A stretch of DNA of 14,240 bases, from positions 1 through 14,240 of the forward strand of contig NZ_CAJTUJ010000039.1 of NCBI RefSeq assembly GCF_910579375.1, in the 5' to 3' direction. Position 1 is the first letter of the stretch; each line of letters opens with the position of its first letter. The DNA comes from an uncultured Rikenella sp. (lineage in GTDB: Bacteria; Bacteroidota; Bacteroidia; Bacteroidales; Rikenellaceae). Below are positions 1 through 6,805 of the stretch, piece after piece. Both the position numbers and the translations under genes were made by a program. The notes beneath the pieces are model-generated. The model was not told the DNA's origin. It saw only the letters and a list, made by a program, of their open reading frames with translations, and did no database searches.

Positions 1-15
1 CCCCTCAAACCAAAC

Positions 16-88
16 CGCGCGCCACGCCTAAAGAGGGAAATCGTCAAAATGTGCTGGCACGTTTTGACAAGATTTCCCAAGGCGCGCG
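16..88 (+). repeat. Bulged inverted-repeat element, copy 1
   Basis: A nested stem can be read directly. GGGAAATC (35-42) pairs with GATTTCCC (71-78), and GTCAAAA (43-49) pairs with TTTTGAC (62-68). GTG/CAC near the loop also pair. An unpaired AA (69-70) interrupts only the 3' arm. An outer arm CGCGCGCC (16-23) pairs with GGCGCGCG (81-88). The segment GCCTAAAGAGGGAAATCGTC recurs in the copy near 14000. All three copies in this window have the same orientation and the same AA bulge, which resembles REP-type palindromes. No transposase is in view, so what spread it is unknown. Confidence 0.75.
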
Positions 89-184
89 AACAGAACTCGA
101 TGTTTTCGAATTAAAGTCGGGCGGCTGTCCATGTCAAGGAGACTGTTTATCTCTTCTCTCTGGTCCGCTTAGGCCGCGGGGGCC

Positions 185-214
185 CCTACTTTTTATTATG
201 TGATAAAAAGTAGG
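185..214. repeat. Perfect 12-bp hairpin (AT-rich)
   Basis: CCTACTTTTTAT (185-196) is the exact reverse complement of ATAAAAAGTAGG (203-214), with a 6-base loop. It sits 11 bases before a second perfect hairpin (226-253), and the two may form one paired module. It is too far from any gene in view to be an obvious terminator. A dispersed Bacteroidales intergenic repeat is my best guess. Confidence 0.6.
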
Positions 215-225
215 CAAAAAGCACA

Positions 226-253
226 TTCAAGGGGGATTCGCATCCCCCTTGAA
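226..253. repeat. Perfect 12-bp hairpin with 4-base loop
   Basis: TTCAAGGGGGAT (226-237) is the exact reverse complement of ATCCCCCTTGAA (242-253), with loop TCGC. It is followed by AATCCCCC, a partial echo of its own right arm. It pairs with no gene and has no T-tract of useful length, so a repeat element is more likely than a terminator. Confidence 0.6.
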
Positions 254-318
254 AATCCCCCGACGGTTTCTTTAGGTAAAGGCGCCTTGGTAAAGGAGGC
301 CGGCTATTTAAGCCGAGA

Positions 319-358
319 CTGCCCGGTTCGAATGCCGAGCGGCACTCGAACCGGGCAG
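319..358. repeat. Long GC-rich hairpin downstream of the minus-strand gene
   Basis: CTGCCCGGTTCGA (319-331) pairs perfectly with TCGAACCGGGCAG (346-358). After one A/C mismatch, TGCC (333-336) pairs with GGCA (341-344) around a GAGC loop, giving 17 base pairs in 40 bases. The tip TGCCGAGCGGCA matches TGCCGGGAGGCA at 13985-13996 at 10 of 12 positions, so the tip may be a shared repeat module. No T-run follows on either strand, so it is not a typical intrinsic terminator, although it could protect or stop a transcript from the minus-strand gene. Confidence 0.55.
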
Positions 359-371
359 CCTCTCCCCCCCC

Positions 372-400
372 AAAAAAAGGCTCCCCTACAACCCGCCTTT
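372..400 (-). terminator. Possible weak intrinsic terminator of the 386-1942 gene
   Basis: On the minus strand AAAGGC (plus 395-400) can pair with GCCTTT (plus 376-381), and a run of seven T follows (plus 372-378). The stop codon of the upstream gene (386-388) lies in the loop. The stem is short and the loop is 13 bases, so this is a tentative call. Confidence 0.35.
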
Positions 401-1942
401 CCTCCCCTCCGCCCGGTACTTGCTCCGGATAATCTCCGCGATCGGAATATTCCGGATTTTGCTCTCCAGCCACGAAATGATGTCCAGATAGAAGAACGGC
501 CGCCGCTCGTACGGATGGTTTTCGAACGGTTTGAGACGCTCGTAGAGCCGCTCCAGCTCCCCCCGGAAATCCGACGCATACGTGTGCGGAATCCGCTTGA
601 GGAACGTGATAATCTCATGCTGCACCGCGTGCATGTCGTTCATCTTCACCACAAAAGCATAGACACTCCGAATCTGGTACTCCAGCGAATAATCCTCCCC
701 CGCCTCGTAGGACGCGATCAGGTGGAGAATCCGCGCGAAAACCTGCAAATCGCGCCGGAACTGCGGATTCGGGATCGAGATAATGCGATGCAGGTAACTC
801 ATGCACCGTTTATAATCCCCGTTCCCGAAATAGATGCACGCCACCTTGTAAGCCAGCAACATCCGGTGGTGTTCGTCCACATACCGTCCGTGGTCGCGCA
901 CGAAATCGTCCACCTGTTGCGCCAGCTCCACCCCCTCCGCAAAGCTCCCCTCCAGGAAATGCAGGTTGATCTTCGCCTGCAACAGACACAGGCTCGCCAG
1001 AATCGTCAGATTCTCCGTCATCGGCTTCACCTGCGCCAACTCCCCCTCGAACTTCGCGATCGCCTCCGCCATCCGGTCGTGCATCCGCGTCATGAACAAC
1101 ACATCCAGCAACCGCGCCACCGCCCGCACATAGAGGTCGTAATAGACCGCCCGCTGATCCGGCCGCTCGTCGAACAGCCCCACCCACCGCCGCGCATAGC
1201 GGTAACACATCACGAAATCGTGCCGGATATAGTGGTACCACATCCGCGCCTGGTAGAGATAGAGCCGCTCGTGGAAACTCATCCCCCGGTCGTCGAACGC
1301 CTCCAGCCGCTCGCGGAAAAAATCGGTCACCATCTTCCGGTCCTTCTCGCTGCGGACATACCCCAGCTGGAGATTCAGTCCGTAGAGCTGCACCGAAAGG
1401 TTCGACAACTGGTTGATATTGGCGATCCGTTCGGCCAGCGTCCGTGCCTGATTGCTCAGCTCCTCGGCCCGGCTCGTCGCGCTGCGCTGCATGAAGATCG
1501 ACTCGATCCGCTTCTCGAACTCCACGATCTCCAGCGCGAGCGTAAACTTCTGCGCCTCCAGCGCCATCCGCTTGGCCCGATCCAGCATCGTCAGCGCCTG
1601 CCGGAACATGCTCTTGTCGTACAACACCCGCGCGAAATCGATCATCTCGCGAATCTCCATCACCCCCACATGCTGGACATTCAACAGCCGGATGCTGACC
1701 AGAATCTGACGATAGAGATAAGCCTTCATATTGGGCAGCTGCTCTTTCCGTATCCCCGTTTTTTTGAGCACCCGAGCCTCGTCATACTCCTCCATCCCGT
1801 CCAGCGCATCGAACAACGCCATGAACTTCGCCTCCCCGTTTCCCGCCTGGCGTTGCGCATAGAGGCGGAAATTGCGTTTTTCCGCCTTGCTCATACTCCT
1901 GACCAACTCGAACACCGCCTCCTGCCTTTTACTGGTCATCAT
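386..1942 (-). CDS. Conserved helical-repeat protein of unknown function
   Basis: The protein has 518 residues with no signal peptide or membrane segment, so it is probably cytoplasmic. It is almost entirely predicted helix, rich in Leu, Ala, Arg and Tyr, with TPR-like helical pairs but no textbook TPR consensus. The N-terminus contains SMSKAEKRNFRLYAQR (about residues 16-31), a pattern I associate with a family of about 500-residue hypothetical proteins common in Bacteroidota. I cannot assign a function; a scaffold or protein-interaction role is the most that the fold suggests. The start is the first ATG of an ATG-ATG pair (1942 or 1939). A TTG at 2005 would extend the frame, but it lies upstream of the -7 promoter box at 1970-1977 and is unlikely. 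The gene is transcribed divergently from purM. A long open frame on the opposite strand is a shadow. Confidence 0.8.
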   Translation of the reverse strand: MMTSKRQEAVFELVRSMSKAEKRNFRLYAQRQAGNGEAKFMALFDALDGMEEYDEARVLKKTGIRKEQLPNMKAYLYRQILVSIRLLNVQHVGVMEIREMIDFARVLYDKSMFRQALTMLDRAKRMALEAQKFTLALEIVEFEKRIESIFMQRSATSRAEELSNQARTLAERIANINQLSNLSVQLYGLNLQLGYVRSEKDRKMVTDFFRERLEAFDDRGMSFHERLYLYQARMWYHYIRHDFVMCYRYARRWVGLFDERPDQRAVYYDLYVRAVARLLDVLFMTRMHDRMAEAIAKFEGELAQVKPMTENLTILASLCLLQAKINLHFLEGSFAEGVELAQQVDDFVRDHGRYVDEHHRMLLAYKVACIYFGNGDYKRCMSYLHRIISIPNPQFRRDLQVFARILHLIASYEAGEDYSLEYQIRSVYAFVVKMNDMHAVQHEIITFLKRIPHTYASDFRGELERLYERLKPFENHPYERRPFFYLDIISWLESKIRNIPIAEIIRSKYRAEGRKGGL

Positions 1943-1969
1943 TTTTAAAGAATCATCGGTTTCCGCAAG

Positions 1970-1977
1970 CAAAGATA
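1970..1977 (-). promoter_or_regulatory. Bacteroidota -7 promoter box for the 386-1942 gene
   Basis: Read on the minus strand the box is TATCTTTG, an exact match to TAnnTTTG. It lies 27 bases upstream of the ATG at 1942, a reasonable leader length. No clear -33 TTTG is present at the usual 19-21 base spacing; the nearest TTTTG (plus 2003-2007) is 25 bases away. The box supports the internal ATG over the upstream TTG as start. Confidence 0.6.
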
Positions 1978-2046
1978 CCCAAAATCCCCCCTCGCCCCAC
2001 CACAAAAGAACACCCTACACTACGCGAAAAACAAAAAAAAAATGAA

Positions 2047-2054
2047 TAACTTTG
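2047..2054 (+). promoter_or_regulatory. Bacteroidota -7 promoter box for purM
   Basis: TAACTTTG matches TAnnTTTG exactly and ends 30 bases before the purM ATG at 2085. An A-rich tract (about 2026-2042) lies immediately upstream instead of a clear -33 box. An in-frame TTG at 2052 falls inside this box, so that upstream start is unlikely. The box is about 70 bases from the divergent minus-strand box, so the two genes share a compact control region. Confidence 0.6.
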
Positions 2055-2084
2055 CGGACATTAAAAATACACGTCACACACGCG

Positions 2085-3311
2085 ATGGCAGACCACTCCC
2101 GTTATGCAGGCCGCGGCGTCTCGTCCGGCAAGGAAGACGTCCACAAGGCGATCCGGAACATCGACAAAGGGCTCTTCGACAAAGCATTCTGCAAAGTCGT
2201 TCCCGACTATTTCACCGGCAGCGCGGAACACTGCCTGGCCATGCACGCGGACGGGGCGGGAACCAAGTCTTCGCTCGCCTACATGTACTGGCGCGAGACC
2301 GGCGACCTCGGCGTGTGGAAAGGGGTGGCACAGGACGCCGTCGTGATGAACACCGACGACCTGCTCTGCATCGGCGCCACCGACAACATCATCCTCTCCT
2401 CGACCATCGGACGGAACAAACGGCTGATTCCGGGCGAAGTCATCTCCGCCATCATCAACGGCACCGAGGAGTTTCTCCAGACTTTGCGGGACTACGGCGT
2501 GAACATCCGTTCCACCGGCGGCGAGACGGCGGACGTGGGGGATCTCGTGCGGACGATCATCGTGGACTCTACCGTGACGGCCCGGATGCGGCGCGACGAC
2601 GTGATCACCAACGACCGGATTGCGCCGGGGTGCGTCATCGTCGGGCTCGCTTCTTTTGGACAGGCCAAATACGAGACCGGCTATAACGGAGGGATGGGGA
2701 GCAACGGATTGACCTCGGCGCGGCATGACGTGTTCGGAAAGGCTTTGGCCGAGCGGTACCCGGAGTCTTACGACGGGGGGATACCGGCAGACTTGGTATA
2801 CACCGGCTCGTTCGAACTGACCGATCCCGTGCCGGCGGCTTACCAACGCCACGGATATACCGTGCCGGCGGATATGGACATGGGGCGCCTCGTGCTGTCG
2901 CCGACCCGAACTTATGCTCCGGTTATCACGCGCATTCTCAACGAAATAGGGCGGAAGCACATCTGCGGCATGATCCACTGCACGGGCGGGGCGCAGACCA
3001 AGATTCTGCATTTCGCCAATAACGGACTCCATATTATAAAGGACAACCTGCTGCCGGTGCCGCCACTGTTCGCCGCCATCCAGGAGCAGTCGGGAACACC
3101 GTGGGAAGAGATGTACAAAGTCTTCAACATGGGACACCGGATGGAGCTCTATGTGATGCCGGAGGTGGCAGAGACCATTATAGGCATTGCGCATGAACTG
3201 GGCATCGACGCCCAGGTGGTGGGACGGGTCGAAGCATTGGCTGACGCTGCGGCACCGGCCCGGCTCGACGTGACCGGTGCCGACGGTGCGGTTTACCGGT
3301 ACGGGAAATAG
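2085..3311 (+). CDS. purM: Phosphoribosylformylglycinamidine cyclo-ligase (AIR synthase), Bacteroidota type
   Basis: PurM closes the imidazole ring: formylglycinamidine ribotide + ATP gives aminoimidazole ribotide, the fifth step of purine synthesis, in the cytoplasm. The 408-residue product carries the PurM-family signatures in order: HADGAGTK (54-61, the family DGxGTK nucleotide site), NTDDLL (89-94), GGETAD (145-150), GSNGLT (205-210), LSPTRTY (271-277), HCTGGAQTK (298-306) and MYKVFNMG (343-350). It is longer than the 345-residue E. coli enzyme. The extra length includes an N-terminal segment without the Gly-rich GGFGG stretch of E. coli and an insertion around 211-265. The ATG at 2085 was chosen because a promoter box covers the alternative TTG at 2052. 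nqrA begins 37 bases downstream with no evident terminator between. A diverged AIR-synthase-related paralogue cannot be fully excluded. Confidence 0.85.
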   Translation: MADHSRYAGRGVSSGKEDVHKAIRNIDKGLFDKAFCKVVPDYFTGSAEHCLAMHADGAGTKSSLAYMYWRETGDLGVWKGVAQDAVVMNTDDLLCIGATDNIILSSTIGRNKRLIPGEVISAIINGTEEFLQTLRDYGVNIRSTGGETADVGDLVRTIIVDSTVTARMRRDDVITNDRIAPGCVIVGLASFGQAKYETGYNGGMGSNGLTSARHDVFGKALAERYPESYDGGIPADLVYTGSFELTDPVPAAYQRHGYTVPADMDMGRLVLSPTRTYAPVITRILNEIGRKHICGMIHCTGGAQTKILHFANNGLHIIKDNLLPVPPLFAAIQEQSGTPWEEMYKVFNMGHRMELYVMPEVAETIIGIAHELGIDAQVVGRVEALADAAAPARLDVTGADGAVYRYGK

Positions 3312-3348
3312 CCTCTCATTACAGGACAATAATCATTCAATCACCCAT

Positions 3349-4725
3349 ATGTCGAAAGTAATCAAACTACGCAAAGGCCTCGACATCAACCTCGTCGGCG
3401 CCGCCGAGCGCGTACTGACGAAAGGGGGCGACGCCCCCGGCTACGCGTTAGTGCCGAGCCACTACCGCGGCGTGACCCCGAAGTTGCTGGTCAAAGTCGG
3501 CGACAAGGTCAAGGCCGGGAGCCCGCTGTTTTTCTCCAAAGAGCACCCCGAAGTGCTCTTCACCGCTCCCGTGAGCGGCGAAGTGAGCGCCATCAACCGC
3601 GGCGAAAAGCGGAAAATCCTCAGCATCGTGGTACGGCCCGACGGCGAACGGCAGAGCGAACAGTTCGACACCTGTCCGATCGGCGACCTCACCCGCGAAC
3701 GGGTGCGGGAGACCTTGCTGCGGGCAGGCTTCTGGCCCATGCTCGTGCAGCGGCCGTTCGGCGTGATCGCCGACACCGCGGCGACCCCGAAAGCCATCTT
3801 CATCTCGGGACTCGACACCGCGCCGCTCGCGCCGGAACTCAACTTCCTCGTGCAGGATCAGGGCGAACACCTGATCGCCGGTCTCGAAGTACTCAAGAAG
3901 CTGACCGACGGGAAAGTCCACCTGACCGTCGGGACGGACACCACCGCAGGCGTGCTGAGCCGGATCAAACAGGCAGAAATCCACCACATCGAAGGGCCTC
4001 ACCCGGCGGGGAACGTCGGCGTCCAGATCGCCCACATCGATCCGATCAATAAAGGAGACCTCGTCTGGACGGTCGAACTGCAACACGTGGCCATGATCGG
4101 ACGGCTCTTTATGACCGGCACGGTGGACATGACCAAGATCGTGGCGCTGACCGGATCGGAAGTCGTGAAACCGAGATACTTCAAAGTGATCAGCGGCGCC
4201 CTGATCTCCTCGATCACCGACGGGAATCTGCGTCCTCAGGATGCCGGTGAAGAGCGCGGCGTGCGCATCATCAGCGGCAACCCGCTCACCGGCATCAAAG
4301 TCGAGCCGGATGACATCGAAGGATACCTCGGCTTCTACCACAACCAGGTCACCGTCATTCCGGAAGGGAACAAATACGAATTCCTCGGCTGGGCCATGCC
4401 ACGGATCAGCAAATTCTCCGCATCGCACAGCTACTTCTCGTGGATGTTCCCCAAGAAACGGTACAACCTCGACACCAACCTGAACGGCGGCCCGCGGGCG
4501 TTCGTGCAGACCGGCATCTACGACCGCGTGCTGCCGATGAACATCTACCCGCTCTACCTGATCAAGGCAGTTATGGCCGGCGACATCGACAAGATGGAGA
4601 ACCTCGGTATCTACGAAGTTCTGGAAGAAGACCTCGCCCTGTGCGAATTCATCGACCCCTCCAAAAACGAGTGGCAGGCCACCTTGAGCCGGGGGATCGA
4701 ACTGATGATCAAAGAACTCAACTAA
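3349..4725 (+). CDS. nqrA: Na+-translocating NADH:quinone reductase subunit A
   Basis: NqrA is the cytoplasmic-side subunit of the Na+-NQR complex; it carries no covalent cofactor and has been implicated in quinone binding. The 458-residue product begins SKVIKLRKGLDINLVGAAE, the typical NqrA opening, and has a barrel-sandwich/lipoyl-like N-terminal region (about 35-95) including HPEVLFTAPVSGEV. No membrane segments are present, as expected. The start at ATG 3349 matches the family N-terminus; an in-frame ATG at 3277 would overlap the end of purM and add 24 residues unlike the family. nqrB starts 12 bases after the stop. No TAnnTTTG box is visible in the 37-base purM-nqrA gap, so transcription may come from the purM promoter or an internal one I could not see. 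Confidence 0.95.
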   Translation: MSKVIKLRKGLDINLVGAAERVLTKGGDAPGYALVPSHYRGVTPKLLVKVGDKVKAGSPLFFSKEHPEVLFTAPVSGEVSAINRGEKRKILSIVVRPDGERQSEQFDTCPIGDLTRERVRETLLRAGFWPMLVQRPFGVIADTAATPKAIFISGLDTAPLAPELNFLVQDQGEHLIAGLEVLKKLTDGKVHLTVGTDTTAGVLSRIKQAEIHHIEGPHPAGNVGVQIAHIDPINKGDLVWTVELQHVAMIGRLFMTGTVDMTKIVALTGSEVVKPRYFKVISGALISSITDGNLRPQDAGEERGVRIISGNPLTGIKVEPDDIEGYLGFYHNQVTVIPEGNKYEFLGWAMPRISKFSASHSYFSWMFPKKRYNLDTNLNGGPRAFVQTGIYDRVLPMNIYPLYLIKAVMAGDIDKMENLGIYEVLEEDLALCEFIDPSKNEWQATLSRGIELMIKELN

Positions 4726-4737
4726 GCCGCACACCGT

Positions 4738-5943
4738 ATGAAAGGATTACGACACTATCTGAACAAAATAAAGCCCAACTTCGAACAGGGCGGAAAATAC
4801 GGTCGGTTCGCTTCGACATTCGAAGCATTCGAATCGTTCCTCTACGTGCCGAACACCGTCACCCGGAAAGGGGCGCACATCCGCGACGCCATGGACCTCA
4901 AACGTACCATGACCGTCGTGATCATCGCCCTGCTGCCGGCCTTGCTGTTCGGGATGTTCAACATCGGATACCAGCATAACCTGGCTTTAGGACTGACGCT
5001 TTCCGACGTATCCGTATGGTCGAACTTCTGGTTCGGCTTCCTCAAAGTGCTGCCGATTATCGTAGTGGCCTATGCGGTGGGGTTGGGAATCGAATTCCTC
5101 TTCGCCGAACTGCGGCACGAAGAGGTCAACGAAGGCTTTCTCGTCAGCGGGATGCTCATTCCGATGATCATGCCGGTGGACTGTCCGCTCTGGATCGTGG
5201 CCGTGGCGACCGCATTTGCCGTCGTTGTGGGCAAAGAGATGTTCGGCGGCACCGGGATGAATATCTTCAATCCGGCTTTGTTGGCGCGGGCATTTATCTT
5301 CTTCGCCTATCCGACCGCCATTTCGGGGAACGAAGTGTGGGTCGCAGGGCTGAAAAACGCATCCGCAGCGGGGATGCAGCTGGTCGACGGATATTCGGGG
5401 GCGACCCCGCTGTCGGACGCCGCAGCGGCTTTGTCCAATGGGGCGCAATCCATTGACTGGAGCATGGGGACGACGCCGATCGACTGGTTCTACGGCCTGA
5501 TTCCCGGCTCGATCGGCGAGACCTCGACACTGGCCATTCTGATCGGAGCGTTTATTCTGATCTGGACAGGAGTCGGCTCGTGGCGGATCATGCTCTCCAC
5601 CGTGATCGGGGGATTGGTCATGGGAGGAATTTTCAACCTCATCGGCACGAATGTGATGATGGATATTCCGGCTTGGTACCATCTGCTTATCGGCGGTTTC
5701 GCGTTCGGTACCGTCTTTATGGCCACCGACCCGGTGACCGCGGCCCAGACCGATCGCGGGAAGTGGATCTACGGCTTCCTGATCGGTGTTCTGTGCGTGC
5801 TCACCCGCGTTCTCAACCCCGGTTATCCGGAAGGAATGATGCTCGCCATCCTCTTTATGAACGCCATGGCGCCGCTGATCGACTACTACGTCGTACAGGG
5901 GAACATCAAACGCCGCCTGAAACGGGCCAAAGTCAACGCGTAA
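4738..5943 (+). CDS. nqrB: Na+-translocating NADH:quinone reductase subunit B
   Basis: NqrB is a large integral membrane subunit that carries covalent FMN and riboflavin and forms part of the Na+ path. The 401-residue product opens MKGLRHYLNKIKPNFEQGGK as usual and has about ten hydrophobic segments from residue 55 onward. The ApbE-type flavinylation site is visible as DGYSGATPL, with the FMN acceptor predicted as Thr223 (codon ACC at 5404-5406). Other family signatures include KEMFGGTGMNIFNPALLARA (166-185) and the MATDPVTAA segment near the C-terminus. It lies 12 bases after nqrA and 19 before nqrC, clearly co-transcribed. The flavin transferase ApbE that would attach FMN is not in this window. 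Confidence 0.96.
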   Translation: MKGLRHYLNKIKPNFEQGGKYGRFASTFEAFESFLYVPNTVTRKGAHIRDAMDLKRTMTVVIIALLPALLFGMFNIGYQHNLALGLTLSDVSVWSNFWFGFLKVLPIIVVAYAVGLGIEFLFAELRHEEVNEGFLVSGMLIPMIMPVDCPLWIVAVATAFAVVVGKEMFGGTGMNIFNPALLARAFIFFAYPTAISGNEVWVAGLKNASAAGMQLVDGYSGATPLSDAAAALSNGAQSIDWSMGTTPIDWFYGLIPGSIGETSTLAILIGAFILIWTGVGSWRIMLSTVIGGLVMGGIFNLIGTNVMMDIPAWYHLLIGGFAFGTVFMATDPVTAAQTDRGKWIYGFLIGVLCVLTRVLNPGYPEGMMLAILFMNAMAPLIDYYVVQGNIKRRLKRAKVNA

Positions 5944-5962
5944 CACCACTATTACCGAAACC

Positions 5963-6805
5963 ATGAACAAGCAAAGCAACACATATATCGTCACCTACGC
6001 GACCATCCTCGTGGTGATCGTCGCCACGGTGCTCTCCTTTGCCGCCATCGAGCTGCAACCCATGCAGCAGGCCAACGTCAAGACCGAAAAGATGGGCGCC
6101 ATTCTGAACGCCATCGGCGCAGGCGACGGAGTCGCTGCCGCGGCGGACAAGAACAGCTACGTGGCGGGAGAATTCTCCAAATACATTACCGGCGCCTTCT
6201 TCGTCGACTCCACCGGCCACGTGAACGAAGCGCCGGTCGAAGAGGTGCTCGCCTCGTTGAACGACCTGCCCGCTGTGTTTGCGGCCAGGACAGCTATGCC
6301 GGTATTCGTCGCTACCCTATCCGGGAGCGCGAAAGAGTACGTCGTTCCGGTGACCGGAAAGGGACTCTGGGGGCCGGTTTGGGGCTATATCGCCTTGAAC
6401 GAAGACTGCAACACCATCGAAGGAGCCGTCTTCGACCACAAGAGCGAGACCCCGGGGCTCGGAGCGGAAATTGCCGCCAAGCCCTTCCAGAACCAATTCA
6501 TCGACAAACAAATCTTTAACAAAGAAGGGCTGTTCGTCTCCATCGACCTCCTGAAAGGGAAAGGCTCGTCGGCGGGGAATGCGTATGCCGTGGACGCCAT
6601 TTCAGGCGGCACCTTGACCTCCAACGGCGTGAAAGCCATGCTCTTCACCTGTCTGGGCGACTACGAACCCTTCTTCCGCAGCGTGCAGACCAAAGCCGAC
6701 CGGTCGATCGTACCGGTGGCCGACACCATCGCGACCGACACTTTAGCGACGGACAGCTTGACGACCGTCCCGACCGATACCCTTACGAAAGGAGGAGCCA
6801 AATAA
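5963..6805 (+). CDS. nqrC: Na+-translocating NADH:quinone reductase subunit C, with repeat tail
   Basis: NqrC is anchored by one N-terminal helix (about residues 8-30) with a periplasmic domain carrying covalent FMN. The flavinylation motif DAISGGTLTSNGV is present, with acceptor predicted as Thr217 (ACC at 6611-6613). GLWGPVWGYIAL (134-145) and ETPGLGAEI (162-170) are further family signatures. The product has 280 residues, longer than the usual range of roughly 230-265. The excess is a low-complexity tail (about 245-280) made of five-residue units ADTIA, TDTLA, TDSLT and, after a TVP spacer, TDTLT. This tail should be periplasmic; its role is unknown. The stop TAA overlaps the nqrD ATG by one base (6805). 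Confidence 0.95.
   Translation: MNKQSNTYIVTYATILVVIVATVLSFAAIELQPMQQANVKTEKMGAILNAIGAGDGVAAAADKNSYVAGEFSKYITGAFFVDSTGHVNEAPVEEVLASLNDLPAVFAARTAMPVFVATLSGSAKEYVVPVTGKGLWGPVWGYIALNEDCNTIEGAVFDHKSETPGLGAEIAAKPFQNQFIDKQIFNKEGLFVSIDLLKGKGSSAGNAYAVDAISGGTLTSNGVKAMLFTCLGDYEPFFRSVQTKADRSIVPVADTIATDTLATDSLTTVPTDTLTKGGAK
6791..6796 (+). promoter_or_regulatory. Shine-Dalgarno-like GGAGGA before nqrD
   Basis: GGAGGA ends 8 bases before the nqrD ATG at 6805 and is a strong complement to the 16S anti-SD. Most starts in this window lack such a sequence, as is usual in Bacteroidota. The bases also encode the two glycines near the NqrC C-terminus, so the match could be coincidental. With the TAATG overlap it would suit reinitiation on nqrD after nqrC. 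Confidence 0.4.

Larger units (their letters stand above)
1..385. other. Gene-free region rich in hairpins
   Basis: I see no credible gene in this stretch. It contains a bulged inverted repeat (16-88), two consecutive perfect hairpins (185-214 and 226-253), a small hairpin (CGGCT at 301-305 pairing with AGCCG at 311-315) and a long GC-rich hairpin (319-358), each described where listed. Positions 89-184 show nothing I recognise. The region lies downstream of the minus-strand gene that stops at 386. Its hairpin density suggests dispersed intergenic repeats rather than a regulatory region for a gene in view. Confidence 0.7.

Noticed and set aside
16..88. Interpretation of the bulged hairpins as integron attC sites
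   Set aside because: The arms lack the attC core patterns (RYYYAAC and GTTRRRY), there are no cassette genes or integrase, and the interval between copies 1 and 2 is housekeeping DNA.
319..345. A tRNA-like T-arm (GGTTCGAAT) preceded by a small stem-loop at 301-315
   Set aside because: The bases around TTCGAAT do not form a proper 5-bp T-stem, the supposed anticodon loop lacks U33, and there is no acceptor stem or CCA. The motif is explained by the 13-bp inverted repeat.
186..473. A 95-codon minus-strand frame across the hairpins downstream of the 386-1942 gene
   Set aside because: It overlaps the 3' end of a real gene in another frame and is otherwise made of inverted-repeat sequence.
200..1948. 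A 582-codon open frame on the plus strand opposite the 386-1942 gene
   Set aside because: Its translation is dominated by His, Pro, Arg, Leu and Gln with no recognisable motif. The minus-strand protein has normal composition and a promoter. Long antisense frames are expected in GC-rich genes.
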